This document shows positions 1 to 8,678 of a stretch of DNA of 64,000 bases, piece by piece. Both the position numbers and the translations under genes were made by a program. Source of the stretch: Pseudomonas guariconensis. GTDB lineage: Bacteria > Pseudomonadota > Gammaproteobacteria > Pseudomonadales > Pseudomonadaceae. The stretch is from contig NZ_JAMYBK010000003.1 of assembly GCF_024127895.1 (NCBI RefSeq), positions 62,001 to 126,000 of the forward strand, written 5' to 3'. Under the pieces are notes generated by a model, which was given only the letters and a program-made list of their open reading frames with translations, did not search any database and was not told where the DNA came from. The first letter of the stretch is position 1; every line of letters begins with the position of its first letter.

Positions 1-347
1 AAGAACTCAACCGGGTCATCCGCGCCCGCGCGCTCAACCCCAAGTGGATCGAAGGCGCCAAGCGCCACGGCTACAAAGGTGCCTTCGAACTGGCAGCGAC
101 GGTCGACAACCTGTTCGCCTTCGATGCCACCACGCACCTGATCGACGACCATCACTATCAGTCCCTGGCCGACGCCTACGTGCTCGACCCGGCGACCCGC
201 GATTTCATGCGCCAGCACAACCCCGACGCCTTGCGCGACCTCACCGAACGCTTGCTGGAGGCCCAGCAGCGTGGCCTCTGGCAGGCTCCGGGCGCGTATC
301 GCGAGGCCCTCGAGGAGCAACTGCTGGACGGCGAGGAACAGGCCTGA
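1..347 (+). CDS. cobN: Cobaltochelatase subunit CobN, C-terminal end (partial)
   Basis: The frame is open from base 3 and ends in TGA at 345-347, so only the last 114 residues of a protein of about 1250 residues are present. CobN is the large subunit that inserts cobalt into hydrogenobyrinate diamide in aerobic cobalamin synthesis. The segment carries the usual CobN/BchH-type tail, with NPKWIEGAKRHGYKGA followed by LFAFDATT and a late DLTERLLEAQQRGLW helix. One base separates its stop from the next start codon, and the next two genes encode AAA+ and VWA partners of such chelatases, which supports the identification. Confidence 0.93.
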   Translation, partial: ELNRVIRARALNPKWIEGAKRHGYKGAFELAATVDNLFAFDATTHLIDDHHYQSLADAYVLDPATRDFMRQHNPDALRDLTERLLEAQQRGLWQAPGAYREALEEQLLDGEEQA

Positions 348-348
348 C

Positions 349-1350
349 ATGAGCGAACCCCTGCAATTTCCACTGGCTGCCGTGGTCGGCGCCGACGACC
401 TCAAGCTGGCCCTGTGCCTGACGGCCATCGACCCGAAGATCGGCGGTGTGCTGATCGAAGGCCCGCGCGGCATGGCCAAGAGCACCCTGGCCCGGGGCCT
501 CGCCGACCTGCTGGGCGAAGGCCCCTTCGTGACCCTGCCGCTGGGGGCGACCGAGGAGCGGCTGGTCGGCACCCTCGACCTGGATGCCGCGCTGGGGCAG
601 GGCAAGGCCCAGTTTTCCCCGGGCGTGCTGGCCCAGGCCGACGGCGGCGTGCTCTACGTCGACGAAGTCAATCTGCTGCCCGACCCCCTGGTGGACCTGC
701 TGCTCGACGTGGCGGCCAGCGGCACCAATCGTATCGAGCGCGACGGCATTTCCCATCGCCATGCGGCGCGCTTCGTGCTGATCGGCACCATGAACCCGGA
801 GGAAGGCGAGCTGCGCCCGCAGTTGCTCGACCGCTTCGGCCTCAACGTCGCCCTCGAAGGGCTGGCGCAACCCGAGGCGCGTCAGCAGATCATCCGCCGG
901 CGCCTGGCCTTCGACAGCGATCCGCAGGCCTTTTGCGCGCAATGGGCCCAGGCCCAGGCGCAATTGCGTGAACGCTGCCACGGCGCGCGCCAGCGCCTGG
1001 AGCGCATCCCGCTGGACGACCAGGCCCTGGCCTGGATCACCGAACGCTGTTTCGCCGCTGGCGTGGACGGCCTGCGCGCCGACCTGGTCTGGCTGCGTGC
1101 GGCCCGGGCCCACGCTGCCTGGCGCGGGGGCGAAACGATCGGGCAAGACGACGTGCAGGCGGTAGCGGAGTTCGCCTTGCGTCACCGGCGCCGCGCCTCG
1201 CCGCCGGACACGCCCCCCCATGCGGCAACCAGTGCCGGCAATGGGCAGACCGAGCTTCAGGGTGGGCCGGGCGATTGGGGGGCGTTGCCGCCGCAGGCCG
1301 TGCCCAGCGGTGCCCGGCGCGAGGTGCCGAACTGGGCAAAAAAGCCCTGA
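349..1350 (+). CDS. AAA+ ATPase subunit of a CobN/magnesium-chelatase-type complex (ChlI-like)
   Basis: The 333-residue product starts at the ATG one base after the cobN stop. It has a Walker A loop GPRGMAKST at about residues 38-46, a Walker B strand VLYVDEVN at about 100-107, and a sensor-like GTMNPEEGELRPQLLDRF segment, all typical of the BchI/ChlI branch of AAA+ proteins. In this family the ATPase ring drives metal insertion by the large subunit. The position behind cobN suggests it replaces or accompanies CobS. The C-terminal 60 residues are low-complexity, rich in Pro, Gly and Ala, and overlap the next gene. A start at 271 is possible on paper but lies inside cobN. Confidence 0.88.
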   Translation: MSEPLQFPLAAVVGADDLKLALCLTAIDPKIGGVLIEGPRGMAKSTLARGLADLLGEGPFVTLPLGATEERLVGTLDLDAALGQGKAQFSPGVLAQADGGVLYVDEVNLLPDPLVDLLLDVAASGTNRIERDGISHRHAARFVLIGTMNPEEGELRPQLLDRFGLNVALEGLAQPEARQQIIRRRLAFDSDPQAFCAQWAQAQAQLRERCHGARQRLERIPLDDQALAWITERCFAAGVDGLRADLVWLRAARAHAAWRGGETIGQDDVQAVAEFALRHRRRASPPDTPPHAATSAGNGQTELQGGPGDWGALPPQAVPSGARREVPNWAKKP

Positions 1351-2018
1351 GCATTCGCCAGCCCGACGCGTTGGCGGCGGATGCCAGGCCCCGCGTCGGA
1401 AAGCTGGCAGGTGCGCCCCGTGGACGAGCGCGGATGGCGGGTGCGGGAAAGGTGGCCTGGTTGCCGACCCTGCTCAAGGGCCGGCCCCGCCAGCGCCAGG
1501 ACCTGTGCTGGCAGCAGCGCCAGGCCCAGGCGCCGGAATTATGGCTGGTGATCGTCGATGCCTCGGCCTCCACCCGTCGTCACCAGGCCTTGGCCCAGGC
1601 CAAGGGGCTGCTGGCCGAACTGTTCGATCAGGCCTACCGCCAGCGTGCACGCCTGGCCCTGGTGACCGCCAGCGGCGGCGCACCGCGCTGGCAGCGCCAG
1701 GGGCTCAAGGCGTCGGGGACATTGCAACCCTGGTTGCAGGCGCTGGGGGCGGGGGGCGGCACACCGCTGATCGCGGCACTGGAGCAGGCGCACCAGTGGC
1801 TGCTGGCCCGGGGCAAGCGTCACCCCCAGGAGACACAGCGCTGCCTGGTGCTCACCGATGGCCGCCTGCAACGCTGGAACGCACCACGGCCGATGCCCTG
1901 CGCGACTGTGCTGGTGGACATGGAGCTGACAGCGGTACGTCTGGGGCGGGCACAGCGGCTGGCCGAACAACTGCAGGCCGAATACCGGCACATCCAGCAG
2001 TTCAGGGTACGTGACTGA
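1275..2018 (+). CDS. VWA-domain partner of the chelatase ATPase (ChlD C-terminal-like)
   Basis: A VWA (von Willebrand A) fold protein of up to 247 residues. The metal-ion-dependent adhesion motif is visible as DASAS in LVIVDASAST, and the conserved LVLTDGR strand follows later. An Arg/Gln-rich linker (LLKGRPRQRQ) precedes the domain, as in the linker between the AAA+ and VWA halves of ChlD/BchD. The frame overlaps the preceding AAA+ gene by 76 bases in another frame, so the two halves of a D-type subunit are encoded by two overlapping genes. The exact start is uncertain: ATG 1275 is the first, but a start inside the overlap is also possible. Confidence 0.8.
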   Translation: MGGVAAAGRAQRCPARGAELGKKALSIRQPDALAADARPRVGKLAGAPRGRARMAGAGKVAWLPTLLKGRPRQRQDLCWQQRQAQAPELWLVIVDASASTRRHQALAQAKGLLAELFDQAYRQRARLALVTASGGAPRWQRQGLKASGTLQPWLQALGAGGGTPLIAALEQAHQWLLARGKRHPQETQRCLVLTDGRLQRWNAPRPMPCATVLVDMELTAVRLGRAQRLAEQLQAEYRHIQQFRVRD

Positions 2019-2137
2019 TTAAAGAAGGGAAGTCGCGCCTGCGGCGCAATGTCGCAATTAAAGAAAGTTGCCAGGCCAGGGCGGTAGAAAGTTGCACAAG
2101 TGCGTGGCTCGGCACGCACTTGCAAGTGGCCGCGATA

Positions 2138-2404
2138 TTACTTGGGCATCGACCAGGGTTGCAGGTCGTAACCTTTTTCGCAAAGTTCGGCGCGTACTTC
2201 CTCGATCAGGCAGGCCCACTGCGCGGGGTCGGAATAGATACGCGAGGAAACTTGCTTGCTGCCGATACGGGTGCTGGTCCGGTCGATCACTGCCAGGCTC
2301 AGCTCACCAGTGCCATTGGGTGCATCCCAGGCTACGCACTGGAAGGGTTCGAAGGCGTGGTCGGCGATCAGCAGTGCTTCGTTGACACGGAGCGGGGCAT
2401 TCAT
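2138..2404 (-). CDS. Conserved small protein of unknown function
   Basis: An 88-residue soluble protein beginning MNAPLRVNEALLIADHAFEP, with an AGAGAGACC stretch just ahead of the ATG that could pair with 16S rRNA. I see no signal peptide, membrane segment or metal motif. The composition is mixed alpha/beta with several Trp and Cys residues (QCVAWDAP, QWACLIEEVRAEL). I recognise the type as a small protein kept in Pseudomonas but can assign no function. It is transcribed towards the chelatase genes and divergently from the sigma-54 activator at 2736. Confidence 0.75.
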   Translation of the reverse strand: MNAPLRVNEALLIADHAFEPFQCVAWDAPNGTGELSLAVIDRTSTRIGSKQVSSRIYSDPAQWACLIEEVRAELCEKGYDLQPWSMPK

Positions 2405-2735
2405 GGTTCGGTCTCTCTATGGTCCCAAACAGCGAAATGAAGTCCGCGTTGCTCAAGGTCGAAGGTAGGCAGCGCGGGGTTACTTGTACTGATGCTCCAT
2501 GTTGGGGGTGAAGTCACAGGGTCGTTGAAATTTTTTTTAGTCTGCAAAAGTGTTGCCGTGGCCTGTGCCGCCTGTGACGTCGATAACTTTGAAAAATTCC
2601 CGGATGACCCGCTGATGACAGCAACCGGCAGACAAACGGTAGTGGGGAGCGTCAGGTTCATTGCTACTGTTAATTCGGGCGCTGCAACTTACTGTTTCTA
2701 CGTGAAAAACCAAAAATTGGCGCCAAGGAACGGTC
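2405..2735. other. Divergent intergenic region, 331 bases
   Basis: The region separates the small gene read leftwards from the sigma-54 activator read rightwards and must hold both promoters. It is more AT-rich than its neighbours, with a run of eight T at about 2530 and an A-rich stretch before the activator start. I found no convincing -24/-12 element, hairpin or small RNA in it. Confidence 0.5.
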
Positions 2736-4061
2736 ATGCTCGAAACCGCCTCTCAACGCCGCTTGCTGATCGTCGATCCCTGCGACGACTGCCACCGTCT
2801 ACTACCGGGCCTGCGAAGCGTCGGCTGGGATGTACACAGCTGTACCCTGGCGGCCGCGCTGGAGCATCGCTGCGATGTCGGCCTGCTGCGTCTGCAGGCC
2901 TCGCACCTGCGTCACCCCGATGCGGTCAAGGACATGATCAAGCGCAGCAACACCGAATGGATCGCCGTGCTCAGCGCCGAGGAGCTGCGCATGCAGAACG
3001 TCGGGGATTTCGTCTGCGAGTGGTTCTTCGATTTCCACACCCTGCCGTTCGATGTGTCGCGGGTCCAGGTCACCTTGGGCCGTGCCTTCGGCATGGCGCG
3101 CCTGCGCGGCAAGGGCTCGGTGCGGGTGGACGAGCCGGAGCACGAGCTGCTGGGCGACAGCCGGCCGATCCGCGAACTGCGCAAGTTGCTGGGCAAGCTG
3201 GCGCCCACCGAGTCGCCGGTGCTGATCCGTGGCGAGAGCGGGACGGGCAAGGAGCTGGTGGCGCGCACCCTGCATCGGCAATCGCTACGGTGTGACAAGC
3301 CCTTCATCGCGATCAACTGCGGCGCCATTCCCGAACACCTGATCCAGTCCGAGCTGTTCGGCCACGAGAAAGGTGCTTTCACCGGTGCCCACCAGCGCAA
3401 GGTGGGACGCATCGAGGCGGCCAACGGCGGCACTTTGTTCCTCGACGAGATCGGCGACCTGCCCCTGGAATTACAGGCCAACCTGCTGCGCTTTCTGCAG
3501 GAGAAGCACATCGAAAGGGTGGGCGGGGACCAGCCGATCCCGGTGGACGTGCGGGTATTGGCCGCGACCCACGTGGACCTGGAGAAAGCCATCGAGCAGG
3601 GACGTTTCCGTGAAGACCTCTATTACCGGCTCAACGTCCTGCAAGTGGTCACCGCACCGCTGCGTGATCGGCATGGCGATTTGTCGATGCTGGCCAGCCA
3701 CTTCGCCCATTTCTACAGCCTGGAGACCGGCCGCCGGCCGCGCTCGTTCAGCGACAGCGCCTTGGCGGCGATGGGCCGGCACGACTGGCCAGGTAACGTG
3801 CGCGAGCTGGCCAACCGGGTGCGGCGCGGGTTGGTGCTGGCCGAGGGGCGGCAGATCGAGGCCCAGGACCTGGGCTTGCAGACCCTGGAGCAGGAAGATC
3901 AGCCGCTGGGCACCCTGGAGGACTACAAGCACCGGGCCGAGCGCCAGGCCCTGTGCGACGTGCTCAGCCGGCACAGCGACAACCTGAGCATCGCCGCCAA
4001 GGTGCTGGGGGTTTCCCGGCCCACCTTCTACCGCTTGCTGCACAAGCACCAGATCCGCTGA
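2736..4061 (+). CDS. Sigma-54-dependent activator with VpsR-type receiver-like N-terminus
   Basis: A 441-residue bacterial enhancer-binding protein. Residues about 8-120 form a divergent receiver-like domain (LLIVDPCDDCHRLLPGLRSV start) of the kind seen in VpsR. It lacks the normal phosphoacceptor context, so it is probably not a classical response regulator. The central AAA+ domain has Walker A GESGTGKE at about 166-173, the sigma-54 contact loop GAFTGA at about 212-217, GGTLFLDEIGDLP and an arginine-rich sensor region. The last 45 residues form a Fis-type helix-turn-helix (LSIAAKVLGVSRPTFYRLLHKH). It stands alone between divergent and convergent genes. VpsR of Vibrio controls biofilm matrix genes, and a sigma-54 promoter heads the fap amyloid operon 2.5 kb away, so fap control is an attractive but unproven role. 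Confidence 0.92.
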   Translation: MLETASQRRLLIVDPCDDCHRLLPGLRSVGWDVHSCTLAAALEHRCDVGLLRLQASHLRHPDAVKDMIKRSNTEWIAVLSAEELRMQNVGDFVCEWFFDFHTLPFDVSRVQVTLGRAFGMARLRGKGSVRVDEPEHELLGDSRPIRELRKLLGKLAPTESPVLIRGESGTGKELVARTLHRQSLRCDKPFIAINCGAIPEHLIQSELFGHEKGAFTGAHQRKVGRIEAANGGTLFLDEIGDLPLELQANLLRFLQEKHIERVGGDQPIPVDVRVLAATHVDLEKAIEQGRFREDLYYRLNVLQVVTAPLRDRHGDLSMLASHFAHFYSLETGRRPRSFSDSALAAMGRHDWPGNVRELANRVRRGLVLAEGRQIEAQDLGLQTLEQEDQPLGTLEDYKHRAERQALCDVLSRHSDNLSIAAKVLGVSRPTFYRLLHKHQIR

Positions 4062-4091
4062 TAGCGTGGGCGGAGCCTGCCTGCGCAGCGT

Positions 4092-6314
4092 TCAGCCAGA
4101 GTGGGCGACTCGCCCGTCCTGGAATTCCTCGACCGTCTCGTCTTCCCCCGGCAACGCAGTGATCACACTGAAGTCGCTGACCTCGACCTTGCCTCCGCCA
4201 TAACCCAGCAGGTGGAAGGAAAACGCCTTGCGCTGGGAAGGGTTGTCGAAGCTGAACTCCAGCACCAGCGGCTTCTTGGTGGTCACTCTCATCTCTTCGG
4301 GCAGCCCGAGCGGCACGTCCTGTTCGAACTCCTTGGCCTTGAGGCGGATGTAGGCCACGTGCCGTGGGTCGAGGGAGCGCACCTTGAGCCGTACGCGGGT
4401 ATGGGAGCCTTCGGGCATCTCCAGGTACTGGGCGCCGATCAGGTTGTCGGCCCAGTCGTCGCGGATGCGCTTGTGCAGTGGGATGGCGGCCGGGCCACCG
4501 AACTGGTAGCGCAGGTTGAGCGGGGTTTGCAGCAGGGACTGGTCCAGTGCGCTGGCCAAGGCCGTGAGCTGCTGGCCTGTGGCTTCGTCACCGCGGCCGA
4601 GGTATTTGGCGCGATCGGCGATGAAGCCTTGGCTGGCATAACGCCGGCAGCGCTGCTGGAAATCGCACTCGGTCAGGGTGCCGTGGCCGTCGTGGTAGCG
4701 CAGCATGCCGTTGGTGAAGGAAATCATCTCGCGGCCGCTGTCGTAGTCGCGAAACAGCGAGCGGCCGCCCAGGGCTGCCGGGATCGGCAGGCTGAAGTAG
4801 TCGAGCAGGGAGGTGGCCAGGTCGACATGGCCATAGGTGCCCTGCTTGATGCGTGGCAACTGCGCCTGTTCCGGGGCCAGGGTCAGGTTGAAACCCCAGG
4901 ACGAGGCCAGGCGTACGCCATCGATGCCGTGGGACTCGTCGGAGGTGATGACCACCAGGGTGTCTTTCAACACGTCCTGGCGCTCCAGGTCGTCGAGGAA
5001 GCGGCCCAGGGCATCGTCCAGGTAGGCCACTGCCGCCTGCTTGGGCGTGGCGTAGCGGCGCAGGTAGTGCGCCGGTGCCGAATAGGGCTGGTGCGTGCCG
5101 ACGGTCAGCAGGGTCAGCATCCAGGGTTGTTTCTGCTTGCGCAGCTTTGCCACGTACGCCTGGGCGCCTTCGAAGAAGGCTCGGTCGTCCTTGCCCCAGG
5201 GGAAGTCGAGGTAGTTGGCGTTGCGGAACCATTCCTGGCCGTGGACCGAGTCGAAGCCGATGTGCGGCATGATCCGGTCCTTGGCCATGAAGCGCAGGCC
5301 CGCGCCTTGCAGGTAGTGGGTGGTGAAGCCGGCCTGGCGCAACTGGGCCGGCAGGCAGGCCTGGTTGCGCAGGTCCTGGGTCAGCAGTTCGACGCCCTTG
5401 GGCGTGCCGTTGGCCATCTTGTCGTAGTCGCCGCAGAGCATGGCGTACAGGCCACGGATGGTCTGGTGGGTGTGCAACACGTAGTCGGGCGTGTTCATGC
5501 CGCGCTCGGCCCAGCGGCTGAGGTTGGGCATGAGCTCTTCGTCGAAGCGGCTGTGCAGGGCCTGGCGGTTGGCGCGTACGTAGGCGCCGGGGATGCCTTC
5601 GAGGGTGATCACCAGCAGGTTGCGGGCCTGACCGGGTGTGGCGAGCAGTTTGCGGCCGTTGAGGTCCGACTGCACCAGGCCGGCGGTGGGCAGGGGGGGG
5701 ACCGTCGGCTCGTCGCCCAGCCAGCCACGGGCCTGGCGCTGCAGGTCGCCGACGCCAGCGGATAGAAGTTGGTGCGGCAGGTTGTACTGGCGCCACTGGT
5801 CGGCCTCGGAGGGGACCAGGTGCTGGCTGGCCCAGTGCGCGCCCAGCAGTAGCAAGGGGATGGCCCAGGCCTTGCGCGACAACGCCATGGCAGGCCGGCC
5901 GCGGCTGCGCCAGACGGCCAGCAGCCAGGCCGCCAGGCCCGCGACCAGGACCCAGGGCAGCCATGGGTGGGCGAGGGCGCCGCCGGTGGAATTCTCCATG
6001 AACTGTGGGTCGAGCAGGTAGGTCAGGTCGGCGCTGGTGGGCAGCCTGCCCACGGCACTGACCAGTTCCGCCGAGCCCACCATCAAGGCGCCCCAGGCCA
6101 ACAGTACCGGCAATGCCAGCCACCAGGCACGGCGGTGCAGCAGCAGGAGCAGCAGGCTGCCGATGGCCAGGTCGGACAGGTAGCCGAGCGGGTCGGACCA
6201 GCCGAGCAGGGCTCGGATGCCCAGGGGAAGCGCCAGTACCAGGCCCGCCAGGGCGAGCAGCCGGGTGCGGGGATGGCCGAGCCTATCGTTCACAAAAAAG
6301 TTCCTTCTTGCCAT
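4092..6314 (-). CDS. LTA-synthase-family membrane sulfatase/phosphoglycerol transferase
   Basis: A 740-residue inner-membrane protein. About five hydrophobic segments in the first 200 residues (LLALAGLVLALPLGIRALL onward) lead into a large periplasmic alkaline-phosphatase/sulfatase fold. Visible metal-site motifs are NLLVITLEGI, with a catalytic Thr expected at HTHQTIRGLYAMLCG, the HIGFDS strand and the VVITSDESHGI strand. Proteins of this class transfer phosphoglycerol or phosphoethanolamine groups to envelope glycans or lipids. The ATG at 6312-6314 (MARRNFF) is chosen over an upstream in-frame ATG because hydrophobic helix 1 follows at a normal distance. It is convergent with the sigma-54 activator and lies just past the end of the fap operon. 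Confidence 0.85.
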   Translation of the reverse strand: MARRNFFVNDRLGHPRTRLLALAGLVLALPLGIRALLGWSDPLGYLSDLAIGSLLLLLLHRRAWWLALPVLLAWGALMVGSAELVSAVGRLPTSADLTYLLDPQFMENSTGGALAHPWLPWVLVAGLAAWLLAVWRSRGRPAMALSRKAWAIPLLLLGAHWASQHLVPSEADQWRQYNLPHQLLSAGVGDLQRQARGWLGDEPTVPPLPTAGLVQSDLNGRKLLATPGQARNLLVITLEGIPGAYVRANRQALHSRFDEELMPNLSRWAERGMNTPDYVLHTHQTIRGLYAMLCGDYDKMANGTPKGVELLTQDLRNQACLPAQLRQAGFTTHYLQGAGLRFMAKDRIMPHIGFDSVHGQEWFRNANYLDFPWGKDDRAFFEGAQAYVAKLRKQKQPWMLTLLTVGTHQPYSAPAHYLRRYATPKQAAVAYLDDALGRFLDDLERQDVLKDTLVVITSDESHGIDGVRLASSWGFNLTLAPEQAQLPRIKQGTYGHVDLATSLLDYFSLPIPAALGGRSLFRDYDSGREMISFTNGMLRYHDGHGTLTECDFQQRCRRYASQGFIADRAKYLGRGDEATGQQLTALASALDQSLLQTPLNLRYQFGGPAAIPLHKRIRDDWADNLIGAQYLEMPEGSHTRVRLKVRSLDPRHVAYIRLKAKEFEQDVPLGLPEEMRVTTKKPLVLEFSFDNPSQRKAFSFHLLGYGGGKVEVSDFSVITALPGEDETVEEFQDGRVAHSG

Positions 6315-6438
6315 GAAGCTGTCACAGAGATGTGCTCCATGATAACAGGCGCTCGGCAGAAGGCGGGGGTTACAGGACGGCCTGCCGCTTGGGCGGGGCG
6401 TGGGTGGGGCAGAGGAACTGCGGGCCAAGCTCCGCTCT

Positions 6439-6501
6439 CCCTGCATAATCGCATCTTCAGACGATCCACTCGGACCTTGTGGGAGCGGGCTTGCCCGCGA
6501 A
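6439..6501 (+). repeat. REP-type palindrome with its upstream repeat arm
   Basis: The segment 6475-6501 reads ccttgtgggagcgggc, TT, gcccgcgaa, with a perfect 6-bp stem at 6485-6498. The same core recurs at 13001-13110 and 16501-16527. The bases before it (6439-6474, beginning ccctgc and containing gatccactcgga) match a longer arm also seen at 13028-13060. This repeat class is typical of the Pseudomonas putida group and sits between genes. Confidence 0.85.
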
Positions 6502-6536
6502 CAAGGGCGAAGCCCTTGCCAGGCACCGGTGGTGTC

Positions 6537-6570
6537 GGGAGGGCCGCTGGCCGGCCAGGCAGGGCCTCCC
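6537..6570 (-). terminator. Hairpin downstream of fapF
   Basis: An inverted repeat pairs gggagg (6537-6542) with cctccc (6565-6570) around a GC-rich inner stem, starting nine bases after the fapF stop. It has no T-run on the fap strand, so it may act as a transcript end-protecting hairpin rather than a clean intrinsic terminator. Confidence 0.45.
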
Positions 6571-6578
6571 GGGCCGGC

Positions 6579-7856
6579 TCAGAAGTAGTACGGGAACTTC
6601 AGGCTGAAGGTGAAATCCGGGGCGTCGTCGGTCAAGCCGATCGCCAGGTTCGGCACGATGGTCAGGTTGTCGGTGGCCGCCAGGGTCATGCCGATGTTGA
6701 AGTAGGCGGCGTTGGCGTCGCTGCTCTTGACGTCGGCCCAGCGGTCGCCGGTTTCCGCCGACTTGATCCGCGAGCGGCGGGCGATCAGGTCGGAGACCGA
6801 GAACGACATGGACATCTTCTCGTTGAGGGCGAAGGCGATACCGGCACCGATCTGGAAGCTGTCGCCGATCTTCACCTTGCCCGGCACTTTCTGGTTGACC
6901 GTGGAGCTGACGTCGCTGAACGACTCCTCGAAGGTGTGGGTATACGACAGGCTGCCGAACAGCACCGCCGGATCGTAGGTCTTGACCAGCGAGATCCCCG
7001 GGGTGATCGACCAGACACCGTTGCCGGTGGGCAGGTCCTCGGGGTAGCTGAGGTTGTCGTTCTCCGCGTCGCGCAGCAGCTTGATGCCGAACGGGTCCTT
7101 GCCGGTGGGCGCCTTGACTCGCACGCTGAACACCGCATCGGGGGTGTTCTCCGACTCGTCGAGGAACTTGTAGGCGATGCCGAAGTTGACGTCGCCCAGG
7201 GTCGGGTCGCGGGTGACGGTGTGCTCGGAAACCCCCTGGGCGTTGCCGCCGACGCCGCCGGATTGGTAGGTCGACTCGCGGTAGACGATCGGCACGTTGA
7301 CGTCAAACTGCCAGCGCTGGTCGTAGTTGTAGCGGGCGGTCAGGTCCAGGGTCCAGTTGTCGGCCTTGATCCGGTCCAGGTTGATGTTGCCCAGGAAGAT
7401 CGAGTCCAGCGCCAGGAAACCGTTGAGGATCAGCTGGCGGGTGTCGTAGCGGGCATAGGTGATGCCAGTCTCGACACTGAACTTGCCGCCGCCGAAGAAG
7501 CCGCTGGCCTCGTCGTACAGGTTGGAAACGCTCTGCGCCGGTTCCGAATCTTCCTTGAGCGACTCACCGTAGGACGAGCCTGTGCCGGAGGCGGCGATGG
7601 CCTGGTTGTTGCGCGGCTGCGAGGCGGGTGAACGGGTCAGGCGTTGGGGTTGCGGCGTGGCGGGCTGTTCCTCCACCTGGCGGACCCGCTGTTCCAGGAC
7701 CATCAGGGCCTGCTGTTGGGCCTCGTAGCGCGCCTTGAGCGCCGCCAGTTCGGCTTTGAGGGCTTCCACCTGGGGATCGGCTGCCGCGTACAGCAGCGAA
7801 GAAGGTAACAGGGTCCCCAGGCAGACAACTGCTTTCAACGACATCGAACGATGCAT
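6579..7856 (-). CDS. fapF: FapF: outer-membrane export porin for functional amyloid
   Basis: A 425-residue protein with a Sec signal peptide (about residues 1-25, ending SLLYAAA), a heptad coiled coil at about 28-62 ([20 protein letters not shown]), a Pro/Gln-rich linker, and then a beta-barrel that ends in the aromatic terminus FSLKFPYYF. FapF is the trimeric barrel through which Fap fibre subunits leave the cell, and the N-terminal coiled coil is characteristic of it. It is the last gene of the six-gene fap operon, 46 bases after fapE. Alternating hydrophobic strands such as [21 protein letters not shown] support the barrel assignment. Confidence 0.92.
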   Translation of the reverse strand: MHRSMSLKAVVCLGTLLPSSLLYAAADPQVEALKAELAALKARYEAQQQALMVLEQRVRQVEEQPATPQPQRLTRSPASQPRNNQAIAASGTGSSYGESLKEDSEPAQSVSNLYDEASGFFGGGKFSVETGITYARYDTRQLILNGFLALDSIFLGNINLDRIKADNWTLDLTARYNYDQRWQFDVNVPIVYRESTYQSGGVGGNAQGVSEHTVTRDPTLGDVNFGIAYKFLDESENTPDAVFSVRVKAPTGKDPFGIKLLRDAENDNLSYPEDLPTGNGVWSITPGISLVKTYDPAVLFGSLSYTHTFEESFSDVSSTVNQKVPGKVKIGDSFQIGAGIAFALNEKMSMSFSVSDLIARRSRIKSAETGDRWADVKSSDANAAYFNIGMTLAATDNLTIVPNLAIGLTDDAPDFTFSLKFPYYF

Positions 7857-7902
7857 AAGTTAGCCGTCCCTTCCAACTGCGATGATTGAGACGAAGCGTA
7901 GA

Positions 7903-8643
7903 TCAATATCCCGAGATCCGTAGGCCCTTGAGCTGATCAAGGTTGCAGTTCAGCGCACCGGCCGAAGGCAGGTTGTCGCGCAGCACCACGTTGAGCTGGG
8001 TCAGGTTGTTGACCGCGTTGCTGCCGCCGAGCAAGGTGGTGGTCTGCAACAGGCCGCCATTGGACAGGCGTTGCAGGCTCTGCCCCTGGTTGTTGTTGGC
8101 CTGGATGGACATCTGGATGCCCTTGCCGGTGTTCGACACGCTGAGGGTGCCGGCGTTGTTGCTGTTGGTCAGGGTGGTGCCGGCGGCCAGGACCTGGCCT
8201 TGCGGCACGGCCGTGGGCGCCTTGCCGCCTTCGCTGACGTTGATGGCCACGTCGTTGTAGGCGCTATTGTTGTCGCCGGCGGCACGTACCGATTGGGTCA
8301 CCCCCTGGGTATTGACCAGCCCGGCGCCGCCGTTGACCAGGCCGTTGCCGCGCCCAGGCGCCGCGCCGCTGCCGTTGTCCCCGGACATGGACACGTAGAA
8401 CTGGGGTTTGAAGGTGTTCTGCTGGACCTGCAAGGTCGTGGTCGCGCCGATACGGTCACCGGCGGCGTTCTGCCAGGTACTGCTCATGACCACGCCGAAA
8501 CTGATGATCCGCCCGGGCATCACATAACGCCCACGCAGCTCGGCCAGTTCCTGGTCCTTGATCTCGATGGGCTTGAACAATTGCGCCTGGGCGGGGAGGC
8601 TGGTGGCCAGGCACGCGGCGACCAGCCAGGTGGTAGTCTTCAT
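7903..8643 (-). CDS. fapE: FapE: fibre-associated accessory protein of the Fap system
   Basis: A 246-residue secreted protein with a clear signal peptide (MKTTTWLVAACLATSLPAQA). The ATG at 8641-8643 is preferred over an upstream in-frame start because ggggagca lies at ribosome-binding distance and the signal peptide begins there. The mature part is rich in Asn, Gly and Gln and contains beta-helix-like stretches (NLTQLNVVLRDNLPSAGAL), consistent with FapE, a minor component of purified fibres. It follows fapD by 35 bases. A single Cys lies near the C-terminus (GALNCNLDQ). Confidence 0.9.
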   Translation of the reverse strand: MKTTTWLVAACLATSLPAQAQLFKPIEIKDQELAELRGRYVMPGRIISFGVVMSSTWQNAAGDRIGATTTLQVQQNTFKPQFYVSMSGDNGSGAAPGRGNGLVNGGAGLVNTQGVTQSVRAAGDNNSAYNDVAINVSEGGKAPTAVPQGQVLAAGTTLTNSNNAGTLSVSNTGKGIQMSIQANNNQGQSLQRLSNGGLLQTTTLLGGSNAVNNLTQLNVVLRDNLPSAGALNCNLDQLKGLRISGY

Positions 8644-8678
8644 CGCTGCTCCCCGGGGCTCCATGCCCCTTGTAATCA

